Assembly (NCBI GenBank): GCA_907165135.1
Contig: OU015568.1
Coordinates: 11,664,501 to 11,728,500, forward strand
Length of the DNA: 64,000 bases
Source of the DNA: Oikopleura dioica
Taxonomy: Eukaryota; Chordata; Appendicularia; Copelata; Oikopleuridae
Direction of reading: 5' to 3'
Below the pieces are notes generated by a model. That model worked only from the letters and a program-made list of their open reading frames with translations. It was not told the origin of the DNA and searched no databases. Below, in pieces: positions 23,348 to 38,116 of this stretch (position 1 is the first letter of the stretch; each line of letters starts with the position of its first letter). Position numbers and translations under genes: made by a program.

Positions 23348-23737
23348 TCAAGCCAACGACTGAATAGATTCTAGCGATGATCGTAGATCCTTTGACTCTT
23401 CTAATTTTCTTGAGGCACTGAAACCAAGCTGTGTCACATTTCTTTACGATAAATTCTTATTTACCTGCGTTTGGCTTGACGGGAATGCTCTGCATCTTTT
23501 TCAGCCCTTAAATATCGATATTTTGCATCCATTTTTTGCTGTAGTTCTTACTTTGTAGCTCCACAAGGCTTCATTAGACAACGTCGGCATGAAATCATAA
23601 AAGTGAGGACAATGACGAAGATAGCCAGGCCAGCCATGCTCGTCTGTAAGACATTTTGGGGTCCATCTGTATCTAAAATCAAAGAACGAATGAAATTTAA
23701 CAGACAGACCAGACACTAATCCAGCAGTCTTGTTCAT
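23348..23737 (-). CDS. Small single-pass membrane protein, 86 residues, four exons
   Basis: Exons 23737-23710, 23672-23552, 23506-23465 and 23417-23348 have GT-AG borders and close exactly to 87 codons including the stop; the first intron is 37 nt. The product has a short outside segment with an N-glycosylation site (NKT), one membrane helix (MAGLAIFVIVLTFMI), a Cys/Arg-rich border (SCRRCLMKPCG) that could be palmitoylated, and a charged cytosolic tail (EKDAEHSRQAKR, then KLEESKDLRSSLESIQ). No family is recognised. It is convergent with the sulfotransferase and ends only 100 bp from it. Longer overlapping frames exist in the region, but only this model uses all the splice signals. Confidence 0.65.
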
Positions 23738-25005
23738 CAGTTTATTTTGTTGGACATAATTTACTGCTTATAATTCTGATTTATCGATGTTATTTGATTA
23801 AGAAAACTGAGAAGAGTGTTTCTTTAGCATTATGACTCATAATTTATGATATTAATGATAATGATGATATTAGGTTATATTGAAATATAATTATTAAATT
23901 TTATAAAATCTTCGCAAACCTGTTCCATTTTTGTCCATTGTCGGAAGTTTTTTTTCTTCAAATAATTATCGCTCTTTCGTTTTTAAAAAATCATTTTCAA
24001 TTTGGTCGCATCTTAATTATCTCTCTTTCGCTGTTTACAAAATAACTGGTCGATGGTGCCTTGAGTCTCGTCCAAGGGCGTGTGCCTAACTCGTGTTGCG
24101 CTGCTGGTTGCATTGCTGCTTTTTGAGAATCTCGGGCGCCATCTGTTTTTATCCTCGAATAGTGGGTTTCTCCTCTTTTGGTAGGATTTGCCTGCTGACA
24201 GTGATGAATTAATGATAACATAAGGGCATGTCAACCTAAATCTAGGAATATATAGTCATGCATAATTAATGGATTTATATTTATAACGATGAGTCTGCTA
24301 GTAATCGAACGAGGTTAACCCCCAATTACAATATCGCATTTGAAAGAAGTGGCTTTCAAGTAGAAAACAACGTCTCAAAGGCATCCCTAATCTGCTCTCC
24401 TTCTCCGGCTCCTCAGGCCACTATTTATTCAAAGTAGATTTTCTGTTTTCTCAAGTTTAATTTATTCTATTTATTATACAGAAAATACAATTTTGTGTGA
24501 ACAGTTTTGTTTCTAAAAAGTTTAAAATAAGTTTGAACTTTGATGAAGATATGGTTTAATATTAGAACAGTAAAAGCTTTGTTGCAGGAATATATATAAA
24601 AATATTTTTTATTAAAAAGACAAGGAAGATAAACAATTTATTGATTTGAATATAAATAATTTGATTAATCATATCATATATTGAAATGATTTGCTTAAAA
24701 CTGTTAAAAATAATTAACATTTTTGGGCTTTAGGGCGGGCTTTTTGCATAATGATAAATAAATAAGATATCAGTTAATTTTTAGTAACATTTTAAATTCT
24801 ATCTACAGTACTCATCCGTCGACGACGAGTTTGAAAGCTCCAAATTGACATTCTCCATAGAACGGGAGCAAGAAGCAGGGAAAGCGTGGTGGTTGACTTT
24901 TAGGGATTCAAATTTGGCTCTTTTTGAAAATCTTTGGGTTGAAATTTCAGACCGCTCCCATGTTCGAAAGGAACGAAAATGATTCTGATTTAGTCTGTCA
25001 AACGC
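23738..25005. other. AT-rich spacer with one unplaced minus-strand frame
   Basis: An open minus-strand frame at about 24190-23997 follows an AG acceptor (CACTGTCAG) and encodes a Thr/Ser/Gln/Arg-rich tail (KRGETHYSRIKTDGARDSQK). It might be a C-terminal exon of a gene not otherwise visible. The rest (24240-25000) is strongly AT-rich with no gene. Confidence 0.25.
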
Positions 25006-28000
25006 TGTCAATTTTAGCAACGATGGTGGCTTGTTTTTGAATCCCTTGGCAAAATGAGCAGGTAAACCTCACGCGAAATGATTTTCAGTCGCCGAGCCCG
25101 CGAACTGAGGACGAAGCAAAACTCGGAGATTTGAGCAAGACCAGATGAAAGGAGCCAGCGCAAGTGCTGTCCTTTTGGCGGCAACAGGACACGGAGAACT
25201 ATCACACTGGCAAAGAAAAGGGTTAGATCTTACAAGGAAGCGCCTGAAAGAGAGCCAAATGAGATTGCTTTCGGGAATTCATATGGGGATATTTTGGAAC
25301 GCTAAGGATAATTTATGCTAGCAGCCTTACACAAGATTTCTTGAAACAAATTTGTTCTAAGATAAAGGAGGATTTAAATTATAAAAGCATCTGCTAACTT
25401 GGGAGGGTGCAGTTATTTGGGGTGCAGACTTTTTTGAAATGTCTTGAAGTTTATTTACCTGATCACAAATTTGACTCCAACAACAACAAACGTCAGTAGA
25501 AGAAGCACAGTAAGCTCACCGACGACAAAAGACGGGAAGACATGAAATCCAATCGTGGCGAAGAAGACCACCGAGAAGAGATCGCGCATTCCACCAACGG
25601 ATTTTTCAATTTCGTGGACCTAAAATTCGCACTGATCAGAGCCATTTATTATCGAAAACACGAAAAGAAGTGGATTTACTCCCAGCGGACGGTTTGTTGT
25701 GAGTTATCAAGCATGTGCAACTGTCATGCTTCAATCTGTTATTATTAATTAACGAATTAATCTAATCCCTTGCCTAGGAGGGTTGATTTAGAGCGGAGAA
25801 TTCACCTCCAGAAAATTGCAATCACTGACCCAGTAATTAAATTAATTTAATCCCTAGATAAATTAGCTCTTACGACGTCATTTTTGGGATGTTTCTCTGA
25901 TCAATTAATGAATTTGAACTGACCTGATTCTCGGAGCAGGAACTGTTGCTAAGAGCAATAAGAAAGCCCCCAAGAAAGCAGCCAAGCTCCATCGAGATAC
26001 CAAACCATTGAGTGGTCAAGAGCATGGCAAAGATAACAGAAGTAGTTCCGAGAACTTCGACTTCTTTTGAAAACATCTGCAGCAGCTTGAGATATGCGCT
26101 GATGACGAATCGGTAGAAGAGGTAAAAGATGATCATCACACAGAAGAAGTTGAAGCATGTTTGGAAGAGGATTTTGACAAAGTTGAAGAAAATATCATTT
26201 GAAGATTCACTAGAAGACCCTTCAGCCAAAGAAGGCAAAAGAGCCATTATCAATCCTAAAACAAACATTATGGTCAATTTAGGTCTTGTTTAGAAGTTCG
26301 CACTGGAGAGAGCTTATACCTAATTGAACATCTTGCATAACCAACATGCCCATCAAATATTGAGAGCATTCTGCTTCAGGAGAGTCAGTACGCTCTTTTT
26401 CTTTGCGCTCCAAAAATTTCATCACAAGTGGAGTACTGCTCAAACTAAGGCAAGCTGTTAATGGTTTAAATGCTTGAGCCAATCAGATTTCACGAATAAA
26501 ATGACAGCGCCGCCAAGCGTAAACCAGTTCCTGATATAAACGCATATTCTTTAATATGAATCTGGTGTAAAATCATCGATCCCATTGTGATGCCAACGTA
26601 AACCTTAAAATTTGAAATAACTAACTTATTACTAACAATCAATGATTTCTTACCATAAGGCCAAGCATCATCATCGGGCCCTGAATGGCGACTTTCCAGA
26701 CATTTCTTATCTTTTCCGGCGAGAATTCAAGACCAGCAAAGAACAAAATGAAAAAGACGCCAAATTCGCCAATGGTTTCCACTTGTACCATCGATTTCAA
26801 GTTGTTGATGCCACTCGGGCCAAGAAAAACACCTGTCATGATGTAGCCAAAAAGTGGTGGCAGACCCAGACGCTCGCAAACCGCGCCCATGGGAAATGAC
26901 ATCAACAGTAGTGTGATCAAGTCCATTACGAGATGGTGGTCAATCAAGGGCGAGGTGGAATCTTTTGGCTAGAAAGAAGCTCACGATAGAAATACCGTAA
27001 CTCTCTCAAATTACCTTTGAGAGGACGTATTTATTATTCTGCGAGTCGACGAGAACATCAGAAGAGTCGATTTCCGGCTCGTCATCATCTTCAACTCCCT
27101 CTTTGTGAACGACAGGGTTGGTGTTTTCGCGAATATGCATGACAGCTTCAATTTGTCTCCCATCAAGCGGCGTGTCTACGATGTGCTCCTGAATTTTATC
27201 CTCCAGGACGTCTGCCGCTCTCGCGACGTCTTTCAGCAGTTCGTCGAAGACACCAATGGAATTGATCTGAGCGTCGTACTTCTCCATCATATCTTCTATC
27301 CCCTTCAATTTGTTGAAACTTTGCTCCTCGTGCATCGTTGCGCCCCGCAGAAAATCCAGCCTGTGCTTTGAATTTCCCTTGAGCTCCAACGGATTCCGAA
27401 AATCTGAAGTCAGCGAACGCCGGAGCCCCTCAATAGCATTCTGCATATCGCGCTCAGACTCTTTCAAGCGCGTTCAAAATTTTTGTTTCATTGTTTTTAC
27501 TTGAACCATGCATTGATTGGATATCGGTAAACAGAAGCCGGTACTTGTGGTAACACCTGCACCGCATAATTTTGAACGAAGCCTTTCAGTTCTTCAACAA
27601 ACATTGTTAGCAATTCGCGCTTGAATTTTTTCTCTTCATCGTTTAGGATTTCTGTTTCATTGACTGAAAAAAGCTCATTAGATTTGCACAGTAATAGCCG
27701 ATTACTTTTGACCATCGCCGAGTGAACTCGTTTCTCCAGCTCTTTCTTGAGAGTTGATAAAGCTGCTGGCGAGAGGTTGTCCATCGCAAAGAGCCAATTC
27801 TGCGTCCTTTCCTAAACGGGATAAACATTTCAAGATCAAGTCCTCCTGCCAAAATTTCCTACCCGAGCATCGTTTAGATCTTCAAGAGGGTCGTCATTTG
27901 GATCTTTTTCAGAGTTGGCGCGCCGGTGGTCAACGAGAATTTTCCACCTGTGGTCGTCTAATCACAAAATCAACCGGGTAAGTGAAAACTGACAAGTTCA

Positions 28001-28153
28001 ATCTCGTTAGGAAGCGCTTGAACTTGATCTGGTGGAATTGACAATACCTGTGCGGATCTTGGTGATTGGAGCCTTTTGGAACTGATCAACCAAAAACCCT
28101 GGAAAGACAGAAATGCGAAGAGACAGAACCGGAGCATTCTCGGCCGAGAAATC
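25006..28153 (-). CDS. TMCO3: TMCO3-like transmembrane cation/proton antiporter (CPA2/KefB type)
   Basis: TMCO3 proteins have a luminal coiled-coil N-terminus and a KefB-like Na+/H+ exchanger domain. Minus-strand exons: 28153-28048, 27957-27863 ([15 protein letters not shown]), 27811-27501 (coiled coil, [13 protein letters not shown]), about 27460-27013 ([31 protein letters not shown]), 26968-26654 ([40 protein letters not shown]), about 26475-26310 ([27 protein letters not shown]), about 26255-25925, about 25620-25460 ([17 protein letters not shown]), and 25206-25006 ([30 protein letters not shown]). The order and motifs match vertebrate TMCO3 throughout. After VYLLIL the frame ends in a short tail instead of the last membrane helix. 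The N-terminal exon has a signal-like frame ([12 protein letters not shown]) in a different phase, so the start is unresolved. Confidence 0.85.
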
Positions 28154-29170
28154 CTTAATTTTTTTAAATAAAAATATATTTAATTAAAGAAGTGGTATAC
28201 TTTTTATCTTGATTATTTGTCATTTTTCTACTACACAAGAATCCAAAATATTTTATTTTAACTATTCTTTTAAAAATTCTAGAGACAAAAAAAACAATTT
28301 TAATTTGAGCAGATTAAAAGATTTCTATTTATAATAAGATTTTAAGAGTGAATAAATCATGAATTCATAATTTACCTTATGAAAAGTTTGAAGGAGAGGC
28401 TCGTTATGATTGCATTAAAAATCTTCGTTCTCTCAAGGCCATTCGCTGACCTTCATTATTTTCAGACGAGCCTTAAAAATTCCGATGAAAAAGGTAAAAT
28501 AGGGACGGTCTGAAATAAAATGGGGGAAATGAATAGGCGGATTCTTGTGTGTCTGAAGTTGGCGTCAAGCTCAACAAAGAAGTTTGAAAGTTTCTGATCG
28601 GATACTTGAGGGATCAGCTGCAATCATCGCCCTCCGGATTCTCCACGTTTATTTTTTGTCACGCTTATTTTACACGTTTCTGGTTCATCAACTACATAAT
28701 AACCGAATACGTTACTACTAGTATCAATGACCAGAATCACTTTTTTCATTTATTTTTAGATCGCACTCAATATTCCCTGTTTATAGTTAAAATAATCACC
28801 TTTTGCTTCTTAATCTTTTTTTCCGAGAAAAAGAGGTCTCTAACAAAACTTCTGCTATCTAAAAATCATCTTTCTTTTTGAAGAAAGATTTATTTTGACG
28901 GTTAAAAATTTCTAAATATCTTCAAATGGTCAGTCCGGCGCCAAGAAAATGCTTAAATTGCCCGTCGGCGGTGGCGTACGAAGCACATAAAAATCATGCG
29001 TGTATAATATTTTGGGTAATTCGAGCGAAAGGTTGATCTCCAAAGCTTTATTCAACACTAATCATGCCTCCCGAGCTTACAGTGTTGCTTTGATCTTCGT
29101 TGTTAGAGAAATAAAGGATTTTTTTCGGCAAAATTTGCGAAATAATGAGCGAGTTTTTCGGGCACTGGTT
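28154..29170. other. Spacer, AT-rich, no supported gene
   Basis: Presumed TMCO3 promoter side. The plus-strand frames at 28606-28881 and 29000-29215 are hydrophobic or short and lack splice support. A GC-richer word lies at 28938-28980 (GCCCGTCGGCGGTGGCG). Confidence 0.3.
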
Positions 29171-29173
29171 TAT

Positions 29174-29740
29174 TTAGAAAATTTGTATGAGGAGCTTCGA
29201 CAATTTGTCAAATGAAATGAAGGTGACTCCAATAAACATCATGATCCAAAAGCACTGAAAGCAATAAGAAGGGGTTCTTCTAAACTTTAGAATCTAAAGA
29301 TACTTACTTTTGCAACGAATCCGAAAAATGTCGGGTCTTTCCTCAGAGGTCGTCTTTTCAGACTAGAATTGGCAAATCTTCCTTGAACTATTGAGTCTGA
29401 ATTTTCTGTCAGTAGTAGATGGTACCTGATGATTGTGAGAACGAAGACATTCTTCTCATTGACTGTCGCCTTGTATTTGATCTGCTAATCGGCATATTTT
29501 TCGATATTTTATCTGTTTTCTCCAAAATGATCGATCTTTTTGAAATGGCTCGAGTATTCTAGGGCACTCTGAATAGGTTCTGACAAAACGATAAAAATTT
29601 ATTTGCATCCTGTGTGTAGCACATCTCCTGACTGCCGCAGCTCATAAATTTCAGACTGCAAATTCATCTTCTTGAGCTTGTGATGTAGAAAGAGTACCTG
29701 TGCGTACAGTAGCTGCACCTTGTATTTACCCTGCGGTAGA
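29174..29740 (-). CDS. Partial multi-exon gene with C-terminal membrane helix, unidentified
   Basis: Four minus-strand exons share frame at their junctions: about 29735-29620 (GKYKVQLLYAQVLFLHHKLK, then MNLQSEIYELRQSGD), about 29492-29430 (QIKYKATVNEKNVFVLTII), about 29373-29308 (FANSSLKRRPLRKDPTFFGF) and 29254-29174 (CFWIMMFIGVTFISFDKLSK). The product would have a short coiled coil, a basic stretch and one C-terminal membrane segment close to the stop. No family is recognised and the 5' end is not found. The neighbouring TMCO3 gene is on the same strand, about 1 kb downstream. Confidence 0.45.
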
Positions 29741-29759
29741 AAACAAGCTTATTTAAAAC

Positions 29760-30165
29760 TGTGAAAATATGCGAGCCCATTCGCATAAATCATCGACCTG
29801 GTGAGGGGTTGAAAGTGACGTCAAAGTACTGTTATTTATTGCCTTCAGATTAAAAAGAGGCTATTTTTCGAAATTCTAGTTCTGACTGGAAAATACGAAC
29901 ATATCGGAGTTAAAAACAAATAATTAGTATTATTTCTTAAAATTTTATAGACAATTTATTCGATAAGATAAGCCTGATAGGCTCAAGCGTCAGTGTATTG
30001 CTGGATACATCTTTGGTGTGGTATATATTTTGTTTCCAATGGGTACTGTGATGGTGGTGGTGGTGTGCGCCACCAGCCTCGTTTATTCTACCTGTCTCGC
30101 GTTACGACTCACCGTAACATAACATCTGAGCAAATCATTCCCTTTTTAATCCGCGCAGGGGAGAG
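29760..30165 (+). promoter_or_regulatory. Upstream region of the protease gene
   Basis: About 400 bp with a GGT-repeat (GTGATGGTGGTGGTGGTGTG, 30039-30058) followed by a GC-rich stretch. The sequence CCGCGCAG/GGGAGAGATG directly before the start looks like an acceptor with purine-rich leader, the form used for spliced-leader addition in appendicularians. The trans-splicing reading is inference. Confidence 0.35.
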
Positions 30166-32506
<2,341 letters not shown>

Positions 32507-33286
32507 ATTTCATCCACTCGTAATTATTCTTGAAAAATTCATTGAAAAATAAACTTCCGAACGGAGCAGTAGTGATATTCTTCTGGCAAAATGTCACGAA
32601 AATAATTGATCTAATTCATTTTCTTTTTTTATGGTGATGATTCGGTAAGTCCGTAAAGTTCAGACAGTATTTTACGATGTAGAATCTGGCACCCGCCAGG
32701 GGGCAAACAAGCGCTTCTGAAACACTGACTTGCTTTACTCCCTAGCTACGAAGCAGGTCGGAACTTGCCTCTGGGCGCGAGTTCCTATTCAAACAGTTTT
32801 ATCATTTTCCAACAGGGAGCATTATTTGGAAAGTAGTCGCGATTACTGAGTTAACTTGTTGGCGCACAGATTAAATTAGTACTTCCCTTTTCGTAAAACG
32901 GGCTTTGAAAATCGGAAGAAGAAGTTGGAAATGAAAACTTGAGTCCGTCAAAAGAGACAACCGCCAAACAGAAAATTCTATTTATTCGAGGAAGAGTTGA
33001 TTCCGATTGAAATCAATAAGGTAAATCGCGTTCTATTTCATAACAAGGCGCTTTCCTAATGACGGTATTAATTCGGCTCTATTCTCACTTGGATCAGAGC
33101 GGATCATTACAGTGCTGAGCTATGTGTTCGCCGAAAACAAATGAAGTTCTGGATCCATTATTCTACCACTCTGAATAAAGGCGCAAGTGTTTGTTTAAAT
33201 TTCAGCTTTATCCGTCTAGCTCGGCTTTCGGATAATAAAATCACAAGCTTCACTTTCACGATAATTGATTTTTGATTAATGAAAAC
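32507..33286. other. Spacer between protease and coiled-coil genes
   Basis: An AATAAA polyadenylation word is at 32549-32554, just after the protease stop. The rest shows no coding exon. Confidence 0.4.
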
Positions 33287-34059
33287 ATGGCGAATTCAGA
33301 GATGGAAGTACTGGAGGGCATTGTGCATGGATTGCAGCAAAAGAGATTGAAACGGAAAGAAGATGAGTGGACAGAGAAATTTAACATTATCCAAGGAAGA
33401 ATTGAGGTAAGAAAGCAAAAGAGTAAATTCGGAAAAAAATGGTAGAAACGTAAAAATTCGAGGAAATTCTGACATGAAATTCAGGCGACACTAGAAGGGT
33501 ACAAAGTGGACACGGAACTACTTGAAAAACAATTGATTAAAAAGTGCTCAGCTATCAAATTCGCGGATAACTTAGGTACCATCTTCAAATTCACGCTGAA
33601 CTCAACTGACTTTTAAGAGGAGCTTTCTAAGCTCATTACTGATGCCTCGTCTAGAGCAGATCATAGTCAAAAGTAAGTAAAGATTTTTGTAATAGAGTGT
33701 CGTTGATTTTTTCACAATTATACGGTTTTTATCTGCGGAAATCATTTCCTCGACTGGTCAGTTTCTGTCATTTTCAGCTGCTGATAAGTCGTTTTTTTTT
33801 CGATTACTGTCGTTTTACGAGTTACATAAGAACTCTGGATACAGAGACAGATCACACACTCGTCAAATGCAGCTGGGGATTAGCCTTTCCCTTCTCGACG
33901 TTTTCGGACGTGGATCATGATCACCTGGTCTTTCATCTGTCCTGCATTCCTACTTGTATCTTTACATACTCATTTAGAACGCAGGTCTTTATCGTCGGGT
34001 ACCAAAATAAATCGACACAACGGCTGCAGGAAGGGGTGATCATGTCATGTTCTGTTTAA
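33287..34059 (+). CDS. Small coiled-coil protein, four exons
   Basis: Exons 33287-33406, 33485-33575, 33618-33672 and a last exon ending at TAA 34059 (acceptor at 33761 or 33821, both in phase). The first about 88 residues are a charged coiled coil (LEGIVHGLQQKRLKRKEDEW, TELLEKQLIKKCSAI, EELSKLITDASSRADHSQ). The C-terminal 80-100 residues look globular (GLAFPFSTFSDVDHDHLVFH). The layout, a short coiled coil plus a small globular end, is like kinetochore Spc24/Spc25 proteins, but similarity is too weak to name it. The next coiled-coil gene starts about 350 bp downstream on the same strand. Confidence 0.55.
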
Positions 34060-34415
34060 TTGTGAATTAATATGTCAAACTTATATTGACTCAACTTTAA
34101 TTTCCTCATGATTTTTCGGGTCAATTTTGTGAACTTTAGTTTGAAATTGGTATTTCGTAAGAACTCAAAATCTATTAAATTCTTTCAAACGAGGATGGAC
34201 AGAAGAAGGTCAAACTTAACAAGTACGTAAATTATCATAAGATGCCGTTTCAATACTTCGTAGTTACAGTCAGATGGCTATCACTATTCTGCTTACAGAT
34301 ACGCTTTTTTCATGCAAATTTTGCATTTCTAAAATGCTTTGACATTGAATAAACGGGAGTCTTTTGATAAACTCATGATTATTTATCGAGACTTCAAGAG
34401 TTTCACCCTTTGAAG

Positions 34416-37400
34416 ATGCTCAACGATGTTGTGGAGAATTTACACATGGCGTCACTTGACGACGATGACCCGTCGATGTCGACGGACTCTGGGCTCGGCG
34501 AATTCGACAACATCGACCTGACGATTGACGAGACTATCGGAGGCGTCTCGGAGGCCATTCACAAGCTTGACGATTTATCAGATGACATCGTCAAAATCCT
34601 CGAAGCAAATAGAACTGGTGCTGGGGCGAAGAAACGCCGAGTTCTAGAGCGAAAAGTCAATGCTCTGAAGACGGAGCTGAACGACTCAAAGAAGAAGCTA
34701 GAAGACATGAAAGGAGAAATAGCGGCAGAGCAAGGGAAGAACTTTCAGTTTCTAGCAAAAGTGAAAATGCGCGATCAAGATATTCAAAAATTGGAAAAGG
34801 AAAAAGATGAGCTTTTGGAAAAGGCTGAAGAAGTAATTTATGATTATTCGAAGAGGGCATTAATATTCGATTCTCTAGGCAACTGCCGAAATGCGTCAGG
34901 CAAAAACAGATAAAATGGATGTGATCTTCATGTACGAGGAGCGTATCAAGGAATTGAATAGGTAAATTTGCACAAGCGACATTTAGGAAGTGATTCTGTC
35001 AAACTTTAGAAAGATCCCGGGCTCGCGCGAGCGCGCCGATAAGGAGATCGCAACTGATCCGGTGCAGATCAGCGAAGCGGTGGAGGTCGATGGGGATAAT
35101 TTGGAAGTCCCTCAAGCAGTTCCAAGCAGGGTTCAGTCCGCAAACGTGTTGTTGGAGAAAAGTTCATTCGAAATAATGTACATCGAACCAAGAAGAATGC
35201 TAAGTGCAGACGAGAAGCACACTAAGTCGTTGATTCTGAAAGAAGACGATTTAGGACCAACACCGACGACTCTCTCACGCCCCACAACAGCTACCCAAAG
35301 CATTCAAACTGACGAAATGATCATGCCAGATCCAGTTGAGTCCGTCATCGTTCATCCGCCAAAGCCAAAGCAGAAGAAAGCAAAAGGCTCTGTGTCTTCT
35401 ACAAAAGATGATGAGAAACCGAAATCCTCAAAAACTGCGAAAAAATCAGTTAAAATGCAGAATTCAACAAAACCTGCTAAGCCAACTGTAGCGTCGAGCT
35501 CGAAAACGACAAAACCATTCGGTAAATATTTATCACCATCCAAATCTTAGAAGCTTCTTTAGCAAAGTCATCACCAAACATACAATCAACAGAATTAGAA
35601 CAACAAAAGCAGTCGGTGAATAGTCAGGAAAAGAAAGAAACCCAGGCTACGCCAAAGGCGGAAGTTCTCGAATCCGCGGGGCGCCTTTACTCAGCCACGC
35701 AAAAGACAACTGACCGCGCTTTCATCAGGTAAGTTTACACAACCTGAACGAACTAGAGTTTTCGTTAAGATGTTTTAACAAGCTTCTTTGGTTCTCTGCG
35801 GAAATCGAGGAAGTGCTGGGCATACGGAAGTCCGCGAAAATTATTCAAGAAAGAAATGACTTCGAGAGTCTTCAGGTAGCTATTGAATAATTTACATAAT
35901 AAAAATCATCATTTCAAATTCAAGGAAAATGAGCGCGTCGCCGAGGCTAACCGAATCCTTGCTCGGACCGAAGATATTGTCGAAAACTTGACAGCTGCTA
36001 TCAAAGCCCACAGTATTGTAAATGAACAGTTTGGCATATCAGAAGCAGAAGCCATGACAGATCTGGAGGAGAAGTACGATAACTTGATGGTCAAATATCG
36101 CCAGTCTCTCGAAGAACTGAAGAAAATCAAAAGAAAAGTCAGTCGGACAATATTCATTTTTCATAACAAAAATCTTGTTTAGGAACTTTTGCGAAAAACA
36201 AAAAGCGAATCGCATGTACAGCTCCAAAATGCAGTCCTACAACGATCTCAGGGCGGGTTCTTGATCACCGCTAAAGATTAATAGCTCTTAGAAAAACTTC
36301 CGAGACTCTGTATCCATTTCTCAGGCCACTCGGAAGATGTTCAAACGTGCGCAAACATTTGATATTCCGAAAAAGCTTTGCATAAAATACACTGAGTGAG
36401 TACTTAATGTCAAGAATCTATCAAAGTCGTCTGCCGGTCTGAATAAGTTCTTTGCGACGTTTGATGCCCGGCAGAGGAAGGATTCGCTCAAGGAAAGCGG
36501 AGTTCTTTCTGATTCAGCTTCCTCGATAAACAGGTCAAGGGTAACCAAATCAAGTTTATGCAAAATAAAAACAGTCGTTTCTAAGAATTTTTCTAACCCC
36601 AAAATAAGAAAGAAGATCTCAATTGACCTCGAGGATAAAACGCAAAAAGCTCCTCCTCGGGTTTCATACGTTTCTTCGAGCTCTGGAATCGTGACGAAAC
36701 CACGAAGCGACCGATTTGATACGATGACTCAATCGCTTATCTCTATCGAAGATACTGTCCAAGCTCCAGCTGAGCTACTTGAAGACTTTGAACGCTTCAC
36801 TGACGACTTGGTGGATGGAGTAATCGCCAACAAGCAGATATCGCAAATAGCCATTCCATTTATTGAACCGCAGAAAGTTGAAGGTAGTAAAGAAACAAGG
36901 GAAGAAGACCATGAGGATGACAACAGGAGCGTTTTGATACAAGCTCTAGTTTACTGAGAAATTCGAGTTTTCTCACATTTGATGAATTGAAAAAAACCGA
37001 TCGAAAGCGTTTTTGAAGCAAATCACGCTGACCCTCCAAATTCAAGAGCATCCGTCCGAACAGAAGTGATCGAAACAGACCACATCAGATCAGCACAGTA
37101 CACGAACTCTAAAATCCAAAAATTCGCCAACGAATGGTCACGTGCCATTTCAACTTCTGAGTACGCGCATGACATTCGCACGAATCTGACGAAAATGGAA
37201 AAACTTGAAATTCGACGAAACAGAATTTGGACCACGATGACGGTACAGTTTAATTCTGCGCTTTTCCGCTGACCTTGCGAATTTAGGAAGAGATTTACCG
37301 ACTGCGCCACGCGATTCGCTACCAGATTCGCAAAGCCACGAAGGATTTGCGAATTAGAACGATTCGAAAGTTCCAGCCCGATCTATTAAATGTAAGCTGA

Positions 37401-37859
37401 TCCTTTCTGTCGTCCTCGAGGTCTGTTTTTAGTTGTTCATTTCTGGTGAAAAGTTTAAAAACCAGCCGGAATCATCCAAGGCCCCAACTCATTCAAGAGC
37501 GGGTCATCTTCTCCGAGGTCGTCTAACCGAACTGTAAGATCAAAATAATGAATGCCATTATTGATTTCAATAGATCACGTGGATTTCAAGTCGACAGTTT
37601 CGATGATTTCCAGCTCACCGGATCCAGCTGTCTTCTTTCAAGTCAAAGGGATTTCGAAGCCTCCCAAAATGTCAACTCCGCACCGAAGCTTCCGAAGTTA
37701 CAACCTCCATCAGCGATTTCCTCTCGTCCGAGTTCCGGAGATTCAAGCCGGAGTAGACCAACACAAAGGTATGAAACTGCAGAACCGCCAGAATCAGCAT
37801 TTTCAAGCTTCCTTCAAATGGATCTTTCACGACGCACAATTCCGCACAAGCCGATCTGA
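34416..37859 (+). CDS. Large coiled-coil protein, unidentified
   Basis: Multi-exon gene. Exon 1 (34416-34831) has an acidic, Ser-rich start (DDDDPSMSTDSGLGEFDN) and then a long coiled coil (RVLERKVNALKTELNDSKKK, IQKLEKEKDELLEKAEE). Later exons give a Lys/Ser/Pro-rich linker (35012-35521), another coiled coil (35926-36139: NRILARTEDIVENLTAAIK, DNLMVKYRQSLEELKKIK), Ser-rich segments, a helical basic part (about 37100-37390: EEIYRLRHAIRYQIRKATKD) and a Ser/Pro-rich tail (LQPPSAISSRPSSGDSSRSR). The overall look is a centrosomal or cytoskeletal scaffold, but no orthologue is named. Exon borders between 36180 and 37550 are only partly resolved. FBXO3 follows about 250 bp later on the same strand. 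Confidence 0.6.
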
Positions 37860-38116
37860 AGTTCAAGCTCCAACCCCACCCTTCCAAACAAGCTTTACCT
37901 ACTGACTGCTACTGTATTCCAAAAAGTTCACAAACAACAATAAAATCATCATCGTTCTTACGATTCGAAGTTTTATATCTCCGCCTGGATCTTTCTGTCG
38001 ATGTGTAATTGGCCAGAACGAAGAAACGGTCATATGATTGGTGTGTTCTAACCAGCGCATTTTCAGAGAAAGTCCATTTTCAATTTTGATCATTTGCGCG
38101 CTCTAGGAATTTGAAG

